A stretch of DNA of 64,000 nucleotides from assembly GCF_014621775.1 (NCBI RefSeq), contig NZ_CP061204.1, positions 2,438,501-2,502,500 of the forward strand, in the 5' to 3' direction. The position numbers and the translations under genes were made by a program. A model generated the notes under the pieces. That model was not told the origin of the DNA. It was given only the letters and a program-made list of their open reading frames with translations, and searched no databases. Source of the DNA: Stenotrophomonas sp. 169 (GTDB taxonomy: Bacteria; Pseudomonadota; Gammaproteobacteria; Xanthomonadales; Xanthomonadaceae). Below, one piece after another: positions 17,743 to 25,963 of the stretch (position 1 is the first letter of the stretch; every line of letters starts with the position of its first letter).

Positions 17743-18015
17743 GGGTGTGCCTCCGGGGCGCTTACCGCCATATCGCGGCCGGAAGATAGAGAGGTCAGCG
17801 GCAAAGAAGCCGATCGCGGCACAGGAAACGGTGCGCATTTCCGGACACCCACCTGCCTTTCGGACAAGAAAATCAGCGAGCTACGCGCAGGATGCTTAAC
17901 TCTTCAGGATCAGAGGCACGCCGCACGAACTGCGCCCGCTCGTCCGAGATGTCACAATCGACACCTCACTTTTTCCTGCAGGGGCCCGAAGGCCCTTGAA
18001 AGCGTACGCCGCCAG

Positions 18016-19215
18016 ATGCGCAGAATTCCTTCCAAGGACGGTACGTTCCCCTCGTTCCACTCCTGCCTTGAGCTGGCGTGTGCGGTCAGCGGCATGCGCG
18101 TGGCACTGGTGGGGGAGGTCAGCAATGACGAATGGCGCGCCATCCATGCGCTGGACCGTGCCGGCATGGGCATTTCTGCCGGCCTGCGCCTGGACCTGAT
18201 CGACACCTTCTGCCGCGACGTCACCGCGACCGGTGCGGCGGTCTGGTTCAGCGACTCCCAGCAGGACCCCATCCATTGCAGCAGTCCGATTCCGGCCGCA
18301 CATGGGTTCCGCAGCTACATCTCGGTGCCGGTGGTCCTGGCCGATGGGCGCGTCTACGGCACCCTGTGCACGCTGGACCCGGAGCCTCGGCAGGTCACCG
18401 ACGAAAGCCTGCGGGCCATGCACGCGCTGGCCAAGGTCGTCGCCGAGCAGGTGGGTGCGGTCGAGCACACGTCCAGCGCCTCGCTCGCCCACTCCGAACA
18501 GCGGCTGCAGGCATCGGAGATGGTCAACAGCGCGTTGCGTGAAGAAGGCCGTGAGCGCGAGGAGTTCATCGCCGTGCTCGCGCACGATCTGCGCAATCCG
18601 CTGCAGGCCATACGCGTCACCTCGGAACTACTGGCGCTGTCGGCCGCATCGCCTGCCCAACAGAACCTGCTGCAGCACCTGGACGACAGCGCGGACCGGA
18701 TGGCCGAGTTGATCGACGTAACCCTGGATTTCGCCCGCGGGCGCTTGGGATCCGGGTTGGCCCTGCGCATCAAACCCTGCACCGGCCTGGCCGCCATCCT
18801 GACCCGGGTCAGCCAGCAGGCGCTGGCGCCCTACCCCGGCTGCCCGCTGGAAATCGACCTCGATCTTCCCGAGGTGGTGAACTGCGACGTGGACCGCCTG
18901 GGCCAGCTGATCGGCAACCTGCTGATCAACGCCGCGATCCACGGACAACAGGGCGAGCCCATCGTGCTCCGCGGGCGCGCGGACGACCGCGACATGACCC
19001 TGGAAGTGCAGAACCACGGCGCCATCCCGGAAGGGTCAAAGGACACACTGTTCAAGCCCTTCCACCGCTCCGGCGACCAGCGGCTGGATTCCGGCCTTGG
19101 ACTGGGGCTGTACATCGCCGCGCAGATCGCCCTGTCCCATGGCGGCACCCTGACCGCCGCATCGGCCGCCGACACCGGCACCACCTTCACCGCCCGCCTG
19201 CCGCTGTCGCACTGA
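18016..19215 (+). CDS. GAF-domain sensor histidine kinase
   Basis: 399 residues, cytoplasmic. A GAF domain (about residues 15-155: CLELACAVSGMRVALVGEV, HGFRSYISVPVVLADGRVYGTLCTLD) is joined by a short coiled coil to HisKA with VLAHDLRNPLQAIRV. The ATPase domain has LIGNLLINAAIHG and GLGLGLYIAAQIALSHGG. The GTLCTLD motif is typical of GAF domains near phytochrome-like kinases. The frame is open 180 codons upstream, but the family-like sequence begins near MRRIPSK at 18016; no strong ribosome site is visible. No cognate regulator lies next to it. Confidence 0.85.
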   Translation: MRRIPSKDGTFPSFHSCLELACAVSGMRVALVGEVSNDEWRAIHALDRAGMGISAGLRLDLIDTFCRDVTATGAAVWFSDSQQDPIHCSSPIPAAHGFRSYISVPVVLADGRVYGTLCTLDPEPRQVTDESLRAMHALAKVVAEQVGAVEHTSSASLAHSEQRLQASEMVNSALREEGREREEFIAVLAHDLRNPLQAIRVTSELLALSAASPAQQNLLQHLDDSADRMAELIDVTLDFARGRLGSGLALRIKPCTGLAAILTRVSQQALAPYPGCPLEIDLDLPEVVNCDVDRLGQLIGNLLINAAIHGQQGEPIVLRGRADDRDMTLEVQNHGAIPEGSKDTLFKPFHRSGDQRLDSGLGLGLYIAAQIALSHGGTLTAASAADTGTTFTARLPLSH

Positions 19216-19220
19216 ACCAC

Positions 19221-19400
19221 AGGTAGAGCCGACTGGTAGAGCCGCTGGTAGAGCCGACTTCAGTCGGCTGCGCGGAGCCAGCGCCACGGGTAGAGCCGAC
19301 TTCAGTCGGCTGCGGGGGCCAGCGCCACGGGTAGAGCCGACTTCAGTTGGCTGCGGGGGCCAAAACCAGCCGACTGAAGTCGGCTCTACCCCCGCAAATA
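19221..19400. repeat. Tandem GTAG-type REP cluster
   Basis: At least three near-identical GTAGAGCCGACTTCAGTCGGCT units lie in the same orientation (near 19250, 19290 and 19330). An opposite-facing copy ends near 19391. Truncated units (gtagagccgact, gtagagccgct) lie at the left end. The block fills the gap between the convergent GAF kinase and the TraB/GumN gene and could act as a transcription barrier. Confidence 0.85.
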
Positions 19401-19445
19401 CCCCCCGCAAATACCCCGCCGCGAATCTCCCCAAATCTCCCTGCC

Positions 19446-20483
19446 CTACTCCGGCGGTGCCTCCACCCCATACCCCCGCGCCGCCAACGCCCCCAGGTAA
19501 TCCTCCCTACCCATCAGCAGACTCACCGGCGCCGTGGAAAACGTAATCGCGTGCTGCGCCAGCGCCTTGTCCACCAGCCCGAGCCACTGCGCCTTGGTCT
19601 GCGCCGGCAGGTCGTTCCAGCCACGCCGACGCGCGAATTCCGAGTCGTGCACCACGCCCATGCAGGTCTGCGCCATCGCTGGCAATGCGAGCCGCCGCAG
19701 CGCCGCGATGTCACCGGCCGCCCACGCATAGGCACGCTCCCGCAGCACCGGCGCATCGAACTCCACCGTATCCAGCGTGCGCGCAAAGCAGGCACGGTCA
19801 TCGACTTCGGTGCCGCGCAGTTCCTTCAGCGCATCGCGGGCGTCATCGATCTTCAACTTCACCCGCGCCTCTTCCGGCACCAGGTCGTTGTCCTTGTAGA
19901 TGCGCTCCAGCGCCTCGGTCACCTGCTTGCTCTCGCGCAGCCCGTTGCGCTTCAGGAAGGCGCCGTAGAGCTCGCCCGAGGCGATCATCGGGCGCTTGTT
20001 CTCCACGCCCCGGTCGCGCCCGAGGTAGGTCTGCTTGAGCGTCAACCAACGCGCGTACGTCGCCGGCTCGATGATCTCCTGCAGCGTGCGGCCCTGCGGG
20101 TCCTTGGCGGTTTTGAGCGCCAGCGGCAGCAGCGTCAGCCCGCGGAACACCCCGATCTTTACGTCCGGCATCCAGCCCGGCGGACCCAACACATGGTCAG
20201 CGCCGGCAATGGCCTGCTCTACCTCGGTGGAACGCCACTGCACGCCCGCAGGAATCGGCGACACCGTTCCGAGCAGCCAAAGAACATGGCCTTGCGGCGA
20301 CGTGACTTTCCAGAGACCGGGACCGGGCTGCTCGCCGGTAACCTGGACGGAGGCCATGTCGACGACGGGCCCTGCGGCTTGCAGTGCGTTCTGGGCGATT
20401 GCGGGTGCGGGCGCCGCGCTCACCAGCAGGCAGAGCGCTGCGCCGCGGAGGAAGGACCGCGTGGGGGCTACGTGCTGCGGCAT
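19446..20483 (-). CDS. TraB/GumN-family secreted protein
   Basis: 345 residues with an N-terminal signal peptide (hydrophobic LRGAALCLLVSAAPAPAIA). The conserved N-terminal motif LWKVTSPQGHVLWLLGTVSPIPAGV matches the TraB/PrgY/GumN family, whose members are proposed membrane-anchored or periplasmic metalloproteases, although the function is not firmly established. The GxLH-type motif is replaced by GTVSP, so the usual histidine is absent and the protein may be inactive or differ in chemistry. The ATG at 20483 has GGAGG upstream. Confidence 0.75.
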   Translation of the reverse strand: MPQHVAPTRSFLRGAALCLLVSAAPAPAIAQNALQAAGPVVDMASVQVTGEQPGPGLWKVTSPQGHVLWLLGTVSPIPAGVQWRSTEVEQAIAGADHVLGPPGWMPDVKIGVFRGLTLLPLALKTAKDPQGRTLQEIIEPATYARWLTLKQTYLGRDRGVENKRPMIASGELYGAFLKRNGLRESKQVTEALERIYKDNDLVPEEARVKLKIDDARDALKELRGTEVDDRACFARTLDTVEFDAPVLRERAYAWAAGDIAALRRLALPAMAQTCMGVVHDSEFARRRGWNDLPAQTKAQWLGLVDKALAQHAITFSTAPVSLLMGREDYLGALAARGYGVEAPPE

Positions 20484-20682
20484 CTGACATCCTCCCGAGT
20501 GAGCCCGCACTCTACCAATGGCGTAGGCGCAAGCGTAGTGCGGGCCGGCGCCGATGCCGGGGCGAGGCTTCCTGCTGGTGGAGGCGCTTCAAAACGGGCT
20601 GGGACGCGCCGTCGTGCCGAACGTCTGCATCGAATTCACGGCGAGACTGATACACAGACACGTCCCCGAATGGCACCACCCC

Positions 20683-20910
20683 ATGACCACGGCCCATTAC
20701 TTCTGCATCGAACTGATTGATCCGTCTGACAGGGGCGCCACCGGTTTTCTCAGTCTTTCTTTGTTCTGCAACACCTGCGGGCAGCGGCAGATTGAAAGCA
20801 GCCCGGCCGATGGCCGATTGCTGATTGAATGCATCGGCTGTCATGCGACGCAGCCGCTGTCGGAGGCGAGGTTCCTGCCGGGTCGTCGGCGCGCGGATTC
20901 GCGGCACTGA
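20683..20910 (+). CDS. Small protein with two Cys-x2-Cys pairs
   Basis: 75 residues starting MTTAHYFCIELIDPSDRG. The CNTCG and CIGCH pairs suggest a zinc ribbon. The frame runs upstream to 20554, but the stretch before MTTAHY is not protein-like. No strong ribosome site is seen. It lies just outside the left end of the genomic island. Function unknown. Confidence 0.45.
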   Translation: MTTAHYFCIELIDPSDRGATGFLSLSLFCNTCGQRQIESSPADGRLLIECIGCHATQPLSEARFLPGRRRADSRH

Positions 20911-20958
20911 TCTGCGCCTGCTGATGCCGCTGAGACGGCGGTGCATGGCGCTTGGAAC

Positions 20959-21009
20959 TCTGGTGACCCCGGCCCGATTCGAACGGGCGACCTTCCCCTT
21001 AGGAGGGGG
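20959..21009. repeat. attL: 51-bp repeat carrying the 3' part of tRNA-Arg
   Basis: Identical over 51 bases to 34212-34262. It contains the last 49 bases of tRNA-Arg(CCT), including CCA, T arm and anticodon loop, and then diverges (cgatcag here, acgctct in the intact tRNA). It marks the left junction of an integrated element. Crossover in the anticodon region is common for tRNA-targeting tyrosine recombinases. Confidence 0.9.
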
Positions 21010-21012
21010 CGA

Positions 21013-21324
21013 TCAGCCCATATGGGAAGCGGTTTTTATGCTTCGCTGTGCCAATCCTGTGCCATATGTGCCGCCCAGCGGAGCTCTCGAAGGGCCGTTG
21101 GGCGTCTTGAGCGGCTCGCCATGCAAGTCCGTGTTCTCCGCCTTGTACAGGAAGGCGCGCCGTCCAAACGGGACATTGCTACCCTCCAGCCGCGGCTTGG
21201 CGACAGAACGGACCGAGTCCCTGGCGATATCGCCGAAATAGCCATTGCGCATGCGCTCAGAGACAAGACCGAGGCGACCTGTCGCCGTGGCGCCTAATTG
21301 AAAAGCTAGGGCAACGTGGGTCAC
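21013..21324 (-). CDS. Doubtful ORF next to attL
   Basis: 103 codons starting MTHVALAFQLG. The stretch is arginine- and serine-rich and could be chance coding; no ribosome site or domain is evident. It fills most of the 424-base gap between 20910 and the next gene. Listed only so that the gap is described. Confidence 0.2.
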   Translation of the reverse strand: MTHVALAFQLGATATGRLGLVSERMRNGYFGDIARDSVRSVAKPRLEGSNVPFGRRAFLYKAENTDLHGEPLKTPNGPSRAPLGGTYGTGLAQRSIKTASHMG

Positions 21325-21333
21325 ATGGGCGAC

Positions 21334-22101
21334 TTACTGCTGCGCTTTGTCGCCATAGTCGCCGTCACGGCCGCAGTCATCTTGGAACTTGATAATCGAA
21401 GCCTCCAGCCGGAGAACTAGCGCATCCGAGTGAAATGCCTTCGCCGCCGCAATATAGGCCAATCCGCCTCTGTAAACGTAGTTCCAGAGGTCCTCCGCAT
21501 AGCTTTCGAGGAGATAATCGGGCCCGCCATCTACCCTGAACGTGCACTCGTAGGCATCAAATAGGTCCATCACATTTGCCGACGACGCATGGATGAAACC
21601 TGAGTAAGTCTTATGAAGTTGCTTGGCGATATCGCTCATGCGGCTGGGATTTTCAGAACCGTCGTGGAGCGCAGCTAGGATCTTTTCGCGCCGCACCTGA
21701 TTTGGCTTCGGTGGTCCAGTGGTGGCAGCAGGATCTTCCATGTAGTCGGCCCAAAAGGCCGACAAGAAATCTTCATGGCGCTTCGTTATCCCTCTCAGCA
21801 CCCCCAGGGACAGAAAAGACACGTCATCGGCGGCCTCGTCGGCCATTCTCTGCATGGCTCCTTGGGCAACGATGAGCCCTGAGCCGCATAGGACTATCGA
21901 AGCATGGAGATAATGCAGTAGAGCAGCCTGCTTAAGCACCAAGGCGTGCAGGATGTCCTGAACTGGGAAGCGGAGGAAGTAGCCTTCACCTACAGCCACT
22001 GGCATTGGCTGACTCATGCCCCCCTTGCATGCTCGCAAGGCGCCTTCTAAGTCATCGACGAACCGAAGGCAGTGTCGCAAAATCTCGCCACGCTGGGCCA
22101 T
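21334..22101 (-). CDS. Hypothetical island protein
   Basis: 255 residues starting MAQRGEILRHCLRFVDD, with AAGGGA upstream of the ATG at 22101. It is mostly helical with no signal peptide and one hydrophobic stretch (LLHYLHASIVLCGSGLIVAQG). I do not recognise the family. The length, the RFVDDLEGAL... helical start and its position at the island end suggest a cargo gene. Base composition is lower in GC than the chromosome. Confidence 0.7.
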   Translation of the reverse strand: MAQRGEILRHCLRFVDDLEGALRACKGGMSQPMPVAVGEGYFLRFPVQDILHALVLKQAALLHYLHASIVLCGSGLIVAQGAMQRMADEAADDVSFLSLGVLRGITKRHEDFLSAFWADYMEDPAATTGPPKPNQVRREKILAALHDGSENPSRMSDIAKQLHKTYSGFIHASSANVMDLFDAYECTFRVDGGPDYLLESYAEDLWNYVYRGGLAYIAAAKAFHSDALVLRLEASIIKFQDDCGRDGDYGDKAQQ

Positions 22102-22235
22102 TGGATGTCCCTTTCCAAACCGTGCATCAGTCTTGAAGGGAACCCCTACCATGTCAAGGCTGGGGAACATAAACAAAAACAACGATTAAGGCGCTCAGTC
22201 GCGATCATTGGTGGTCTAGCGCAATCAATGACTTA

Positions 22236-22448
22236 TCAGGCGGCTGGGGTCAGTTTGGGGTCACCCCATCTGGCGGCCATCGAGTCGAACCTGTCGGCCT
22301 CCCGCCTCAGGCATGCAGCCCCTCGCCGGCGGCGCGCCATTGCCTGCCAATCGCCGCTCCGGTCCTGCTCCAGCTCCCGGGCCTGCCTATGCAAGTCCTC
22401 CGCCTTGCCGCGCGCCCAGCGCGCCTTTCCTGCGTGCTCTCTCGTCAT
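22236..22448 (-). CDS. Small charged phage-type protein
   Basis: 70 residues, MTREHAGKARWARGKAEDL..., strongly charged and helical, ending DPKLTPAA. It resembles the short hypothetical proteins of prophage early regions but has no recognisable domain. No clear ribosome site. Expressed status unknown. Confidence 0.4.
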   Translation of the reverse strand: MTREHAGKARWARGKAEDLHRQARELEQDRSGDWQAMARRRRGAACLRREADRFDSMAARWGDPKLTPAA

Positions 22449-22546
22449 CGGCCCATTGTCCGGCCGGGCCGTCGCAGTGGCCGATACGCAGGCAACGGCA
22501 GCTGACTGAGGTTGTAGGATTGAGGCCAGCCTCCCCGAGATGCCGC

Positions 22547-22835
22547 ATGACCCAGACCACAGACGAGATCCTCGAACGCCTTACTACCTGCGAGCTCGAG
22601 CCTCGCGCGGATACATCAGGGCGCTGGAGTACGGAGTGCATGCCCTGATCGCGCGGCACCACGATCCGGCCTGCTTGGCCGACCTGTGGGCCCACGTGTT
22701 ACCGGAAGTGGCAGACCAACAAGCCGAGATGCAGGATCGCCCCCTGCTCTACCCCACGTTGCCCTCCAGCAGGCCTTGGCCGTAATGCCGGAGCAGATCA
22801 CCGGTGCGGCAGGCCGAGCTGATAACGGCGGCTGA
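22547..22835 (+). pseudogene. Frameshifted phage-type small gene
   Basis: Three reading-frame pieces join into one plausible protein. It starts MTQTTDEILERLTTCELEPR, continues in the frame of YIRALEYGVHALIARHHDPACLADLW (frame change near 22605), then HVALQQALAVMPEQITGAAG to a TGA at 22833-22835 (frame change near 22753). Each piece is protein-like only within its section. I read this as a gene with two frameshifts, assuming no sequencing error. Function unknown. Confidence 0.45.
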
Positions 22836-23073
22836 GGATACCGTTCATTGGAATCCAATCCCGTTACGGCACAAGGGATTTGCGCGGGTCGTGTGCCTTT
22901 CGTGCGCCCCTTGATGTATGCCGCGCAACCGTCTGAACAGCTTCTTTCGAAACAATCAAAGACGCCCGGGAGTTTTTTGACTCGCCTCCCACTTTGCAGA
23001 TATCAAGGTAGCACCCAAGAGTCAACGAGTGGTAGACAAGTTCCGGCGAAGGATATCGCCGATAAGGAGCGAA

Positions 23074-23466
23074 ATGAAAAGGAACAAAGCGAAGCCGCTA
23101 CCCTACCTCATCTCACTGACACTCTTTTTTTCGACACCCGCGTTTGCTGAAGTTAAAGCAATCAGCAGGGCCAACTGCGTAATCGGCATTGTCAATGAGT
23201 CCATCACGTATGACAGGCCGCAGTTGCGCCCGTTCAACGGCTCTGTCACGAGCACACACACTCAGCTTGGGAACACAATTCCTCTCCATAGTCTTGTTGA
23301 TGTCGGCTATGGAAAGTGGCGGTACTACGCTGGCGATATCGAAGACCCAGGCACGCTGCGGGTGGATGGCACCCACTATTGGCTCGTGGTCGACCCAAAT
23401 GGCCAAATAGTGGAATCCGGCCAGGAGGCCACGAGCGCGACTGATTGTAATATTACGGAGTGGTGA
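23074..23466 (+). CDS. Small secreted protein, cargo gene 1
   Basis: 130 residues. A clear signal peptide (MKRNKAKPLPYLISLTLFF, cleavage after AFA near residue 25) precedes a mature part of about 105 residues with two cysteines (NCVIG and DCNITEW). It would be exported to the periplasm or beyond. The ATG has a strong AAGGAG. Markedly lower GC than the chromosome. The next gene starts six bases after this stop. No family recognised; the pair could be cell-surface or toxin-related, but nothing in the sequence decides. Confidence 0.75.
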   Translation: MKRNKAKPLPYLISLTLFFSTPAFAEVKAISRANCVIGIVNESITYDRPQLRPFNGSVTSTHTQLGNTIPLHSLVDVGYGKWRYYAGDIEDPGTLRVDGTHYWLVVDPNGQIVESGQEATSATDCNITEW

Positions 23467-23471
23467 TCGAT

Positions 23472-24239
23472 ATGAAATCAAGGATAGTTTTTCTTACTTT
23501 TATTTCCGTTTTCACGCCGACCCTGGTTTGCGCTCAACATACGACGCCTCCAGAAGCGCCGGCAAATCAAGAGACACTGGACTGGCTTAAAGAACGTGCG
23601 CTTAAAAGTTCCGAGGAAAAAAACTTTCAAATGGCGCGTGGTTCGGCAACGAGAGAAGGCCAGCTGATCATCATTCCACTTGCGGAATGGGACGCCCCTG
23701 CCTCTGCTAAAGACAGCGTCGCGCGGGGGATAGCGAATCAAAGCAAGGGTACTCTGAAGGCTGCGTCTAGCGCCATTCCATCAACCGACGAAGTACTTGG
23801 GCGCCTAGCTGATACACGGCGAAGTGACGCTGAAATCAGACAGCTACTTGGATACGCGCCAGCTGAAATCTCCCGGACTCCGATCGGCGCCGCCGAGCTC
23901 CTGAGTACAGAGCCAACCGGAAGCATCAAGGAAGGTAAATGGACAGGAGTAACACGCTCTTACAGAGTCCCGAAGGTCGGTGTAATCATCCTTGAAGAGA
24001 ATGATTACATTGCTTCAGGGAGAGTGATAACGCTGTTCCGTGAAACTCTCAACGAAAATGTAAACGGAACGCCAGCACGCGCGTCCGCATCTCGTTCTGA
24101 TGATGGTAAAGGGCAGGCGGAACTACGCTGGGTGACACCCCAGCGATCCTTCACCTTGACGCTTTACACCGACGAAGGTAATCGAATAGAGCAGGGCCAA
24201 GCGCTGCTGCTGCAGATCGCTCAAGGAATAAAGAGTTGA
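23472..24239 (+). CDS. Secreted protein, cargo gene 2
   Basis: 255 residues with a signal peptide (MKSRIVFLTFISVFTPTLVCAQ). The mature part starts QHTTPPEAP and ends in LTLYTDEGNRIEQGQALLLQIAQGIKS. Central residues are polar with no lipobox or membrane anchor. The ATG at 23472 lies six bases after the upstream stop, so the two are co-transcribed; a GTG at 23460 is possible. A strong GC-rich hairpin follows the stop. Family not recognised. Confidence 0.75.
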   Translation: MKSRIVFLTFISVFTPTLVCAQHTTPPEAPANQETLDWLKERALKSSEEKNFQMARGSATREGQLIIIPLAEWDAPASAKDSVARGIANQSKGTLKAASSAIPSTDEVLGRLADTRRSDAEIRQLLGYAPAEISRTPIGAAELLSTEPTGSIKEGKWTGVTRSYRVPKVGVIILEENDYIASGRVITLFRETLNENVNGTPARASASRSDDGKGQAELRWVTPQRSFTLTLYTDEGNRIEQGQALLLQIAQGIKS

Positions 24240-24264
24240 CCTAGGAGTTCAGTAGTTTGAACAA

Positions 24265-24289
24265 GGGGCCGGCTTTCATGGCCGGCCCT
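24265..24289 (+). terminator. GC-rich hairpin after the secreted-protein pair
   Basis: GGGCCGGC-TTTCATG-GCCGGCCC, a perfect eight-base stem, begins 26 bases after the stop of the second secreted gene. No T-run follows on the plus strand, so termination efficiency is uncertain. Confidence 0.5.
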
Positions 24290-24335
24290 ATCTGCAGTAC
24301 CGCTGCTCGCCCATGCCCGACGGCACCAGGGTGAC

Positions 24336-24510
24336 ATGCTTGCCTGGCTGAAACATGGGCAGTTCGATGAGTGGCTGGCGGCCGAGCCCGACGACGCCAT
24401 GGCGATACTGCTGGCCAGCGAGCCCCCTGCGATGGAGGCATACCGGGTTAGCCGGGCCGTGAACTCGCCGCGCAACAACGTCCCGGAGCTGTTGCAGCTG
24501 GTCGGCTAAG
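24336..24510 (+). pseudogene. C-terminal fragment of a SRAP (YedK/HMCES-like) protein
   Basis: About 58 codons from ATG 24336. The tail AMEAYRVSRAVNSPRNNVPELLQLVG matches the conserved C-terminus of SOS response-associated proteins, which covalently cap abasic sites in single-stranded DNA. The catalytic N-terminal cysteine and the rest of the domain (over 150 residues) are absent, and the upstream HDRMP-like part seems to lie in another frame. It is a remnant, probably from a phage or integrative element. Confidence 0.55.
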
Positions 24511-24685
24511 GCAGGTTCGCGGAGTTCCAGTCCCACCAGTACCCGCCGGATATCCATTCTCGGATCACGCCAGCGCATCCTGGTCACTATCCCCCACAGG
24601 AGGAAGGGCAGTCTCGGCATGGGTGCCCGCCCCACTGCCGGCTGGGCGCGAGTGTCAATCCGGATCGGGGTGACGGGCGTAAACG

Positions 24686-24716
24686 AAAAAGCCCCGCACT
24701 TGGCGGGGCTTGGGCT
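24686..24716 (-). terminator. Rho-independent terminator of the 24730-25017 gene
   Basis: On the minus strand AAGCCCCGCC-AAGT-GCGGGGCTT is followed by TTTTTCGTTT, a textbook stem with a U-run, starting about 14 bases after the gene's stop. It insulates the gene from the cargo to its left. Confidence 0.8.
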
Positions 24717-24729
24717 CAACAGACGTTCG

Positions 24730-25017
24730 TCATTCGGCCGCTTCAGCCAATGACAACAGCTTGTGTTGGCCTCGAGTTTCATGGACAACGAGGTGAATTC
24801 CACCGCGTCCTTCTATGTAGCTGACCCTCGGAGAATCTTCGTTGGTCACCTCGTCAAATGCTTCCGCTATTCCCCTATATGGGGTCTTCGCGATCTTTTC
24901 GACGTCGAACCAAAGGTACATTTCGGCCCATGTGATATGGCTCACGCCATGAAGCCAGGCCTTCTCAACGCGGCTCATGAGGGCCGAACGGTGACGCTTA
25001 TCCTGCGGCAAAGACAT
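24730..25017 (-). CDS. Small hypothetical protein with a palindromic control region
   Basis: 95 residues starting MSLPQDKRHRSALMSR. ATG 25017 is chosen over 25023 because AGGAG lies six bases before it. The fold is probably alpha/beta with no membrane segment; no family recognised. It is a single-gene unit with its own terminator and two inverted repeats upstream, so it looks independently regulated, perhaps by itself. It sits where phage late genes would follow the antiterminator. Confidence 0.65.
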   Translation of the reverse strand: MSLPQDKRHRSALMSRVEKAWLHGVSHITWAEMYLWFDVEKIAKTPYRGIAEAFDEVTNEDSPRVSYIEGRGGIHLVVHETRGQHKLLSLAEAAE

Positions 25018-25020
25018 GAT

Positions 25021-25064
25021 CATCTCCTGTTAGAGATGATAGAATAATCTAGGCGACTAGATTA
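25021..25064. promoter_or_regulatory. Two inverted repeats upstream of the 24730-25017 gene
   Basis: CATCTC-CTGTTA-GAGATG (25021-25038) covers the ribosome-binding site. TAATCTAG-GCGA-CTAGATTA (25045-25064) is a perfect eight-base palindrome in an AT-rich stretch. They look like operators. The first could also fold in the mRNA and mask the ribosome site. Confidence 0.6.
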
Positions 25065-25249
25065 ATCAAATTCTTTTAATTACTTTGTCGGCCTAATCCA
25101 ATACCTGAAGATCTTCCGCCTTTCGATGCTCGAAGACCTCGCACTCGGCCTGCACCGTAGTGAACGATCGTTGGCCGGTGGCCAAACCACGCGATGGTAG
25201 GAAATCTACAGGCGAATCTATGGACTCGGCAACACCATACTTTCGAGAG

Positions 25250-25963
25250 CTACGCAGCGCGGGGCTGAGCGTGGAACCAGTCGGCACCAAGTGCGCGAGA
25301 AAGCTGGCGCGCAGCGAGCTCGTTTTCCTGATGCAGCTCTGTCAGCAACCACTCGAAAACGCCCTTCCACCGCTTCGTATAGGCAGACGGATCACAGTCA
25401 ATGGCCAGCGCCCTGCGCCGGTCCGGCAGCGGCTCGATGCCGGTGCACCTGCACTCCGGACACCCCTTTTCGTTGACCAGCCCCGTGCCCCTGCAGTTCG
25501 GACAGCGGTTGCCGCTTGCCAGTTCGGCCACCACAGCATCGACCATCCGGGGTAGGTGCTGATAGGTATTCTTCGGCCAGGCGTGCGACCGGGCCAGCAC
25601 CACCGCAGCTTCCCGATCCCGAAGTATCCGTCGCTGGGCATCTGACAGATTGCGCCGGCTGAGGCTGACCATCTCCTTCGAGAAGCTCAGGTCATCCTCC
25701 GCTTCAGCCAGCGCCCGCGCGCGGCGGGTGAACTCCGGCCGGACAATGGCCAGCACCGCCTCGGCGAGCTTCGGCCGGTGGCGCATGGCGCCGTCGGGCA
25801 GGTACACCGCCTCCATTACCTCGCGGCCAAGGCCGGCCGGCACCATGCCCAGCGCGGCGGCGATATCGGAAGTCGTCAGGCTGGGCGCGCCTCCGCCCTG
25901 CCCCACGTCAAAGCGCACGGTCTGCGGGTTCAGGCGGGCCAGCATCTCGCGGCGGTCAACCAT
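25250..25963 (-). CDS. Possible phage Q-type antitermination protein
   Basis: 237 residues starting MVDRREMLARLNPQTVRFD, with AGGAG upstream. In the C-terminal half CPNCRGTG...GCPECRCTG (about residues 163-182) is a zinc-binding DnaJ-like motif seen in the Antiterm (Q82-type) family. Its place as the last gene after the RusA-type resolvase also matches Q in lambdoid phages, where it lets RNA polymerase read into late genes. The N-terminal ASDIAAALGMVPAG-like stretch is phage-typical. The starting ATG overlaps the upstream gene by eight bases. Family call rests on motif plus order. Confidence 0.55.
   Translation of the reverse strand: MVDRREMLARLNPQTVRFDVGQGGGAPSLTTSDIAAALGMVPAGLGREVMEAVYLPDGAMRHRPKLAEAVLAIVRPEFTRRARALAEAEDDLSFSKEMVSLSRRNLSDAQRRILRDREAAVVLARSHAWPKNTYQHLPRMVDAVVAELASGNRCPNCRGTGLVNEKGCPECRCTGIEPLPDRRRALAIDCDPSAYTKRWKGVFEWLLTELHQENELAARQLSRALGADWFHAQPRAA

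Noticed and set aside
15860..19400. Possible CRISPR array from repeated 22-24 bp units
   Set aside because: The units are palindromic with GTAG feet, vary in orientation, and are not separated by regular unique spacers; they are REP elements.
20941..21297. 118-codon plus-strand ORF across the tRNA remnant
   Set aside because: Begins in non-coding DNA and reads through the tRNA fragment antisense; a known kind of false gene at att sites.
23074..24239. Reading the secreted pair as the phage lysis cassette (endolysin/spanin)
   Set aside because: No holin-like or muramidase motif, and the genes point opposite to the expected late direction after the antiterminator.
25093..25290. 65-codon minus-strand ORF between the control region and the possible antiterminator
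   Set aside because: The only start is a GTG without ribosome site and the frame overlaps the end of the antiterminator gene; too weak to list as a gene.
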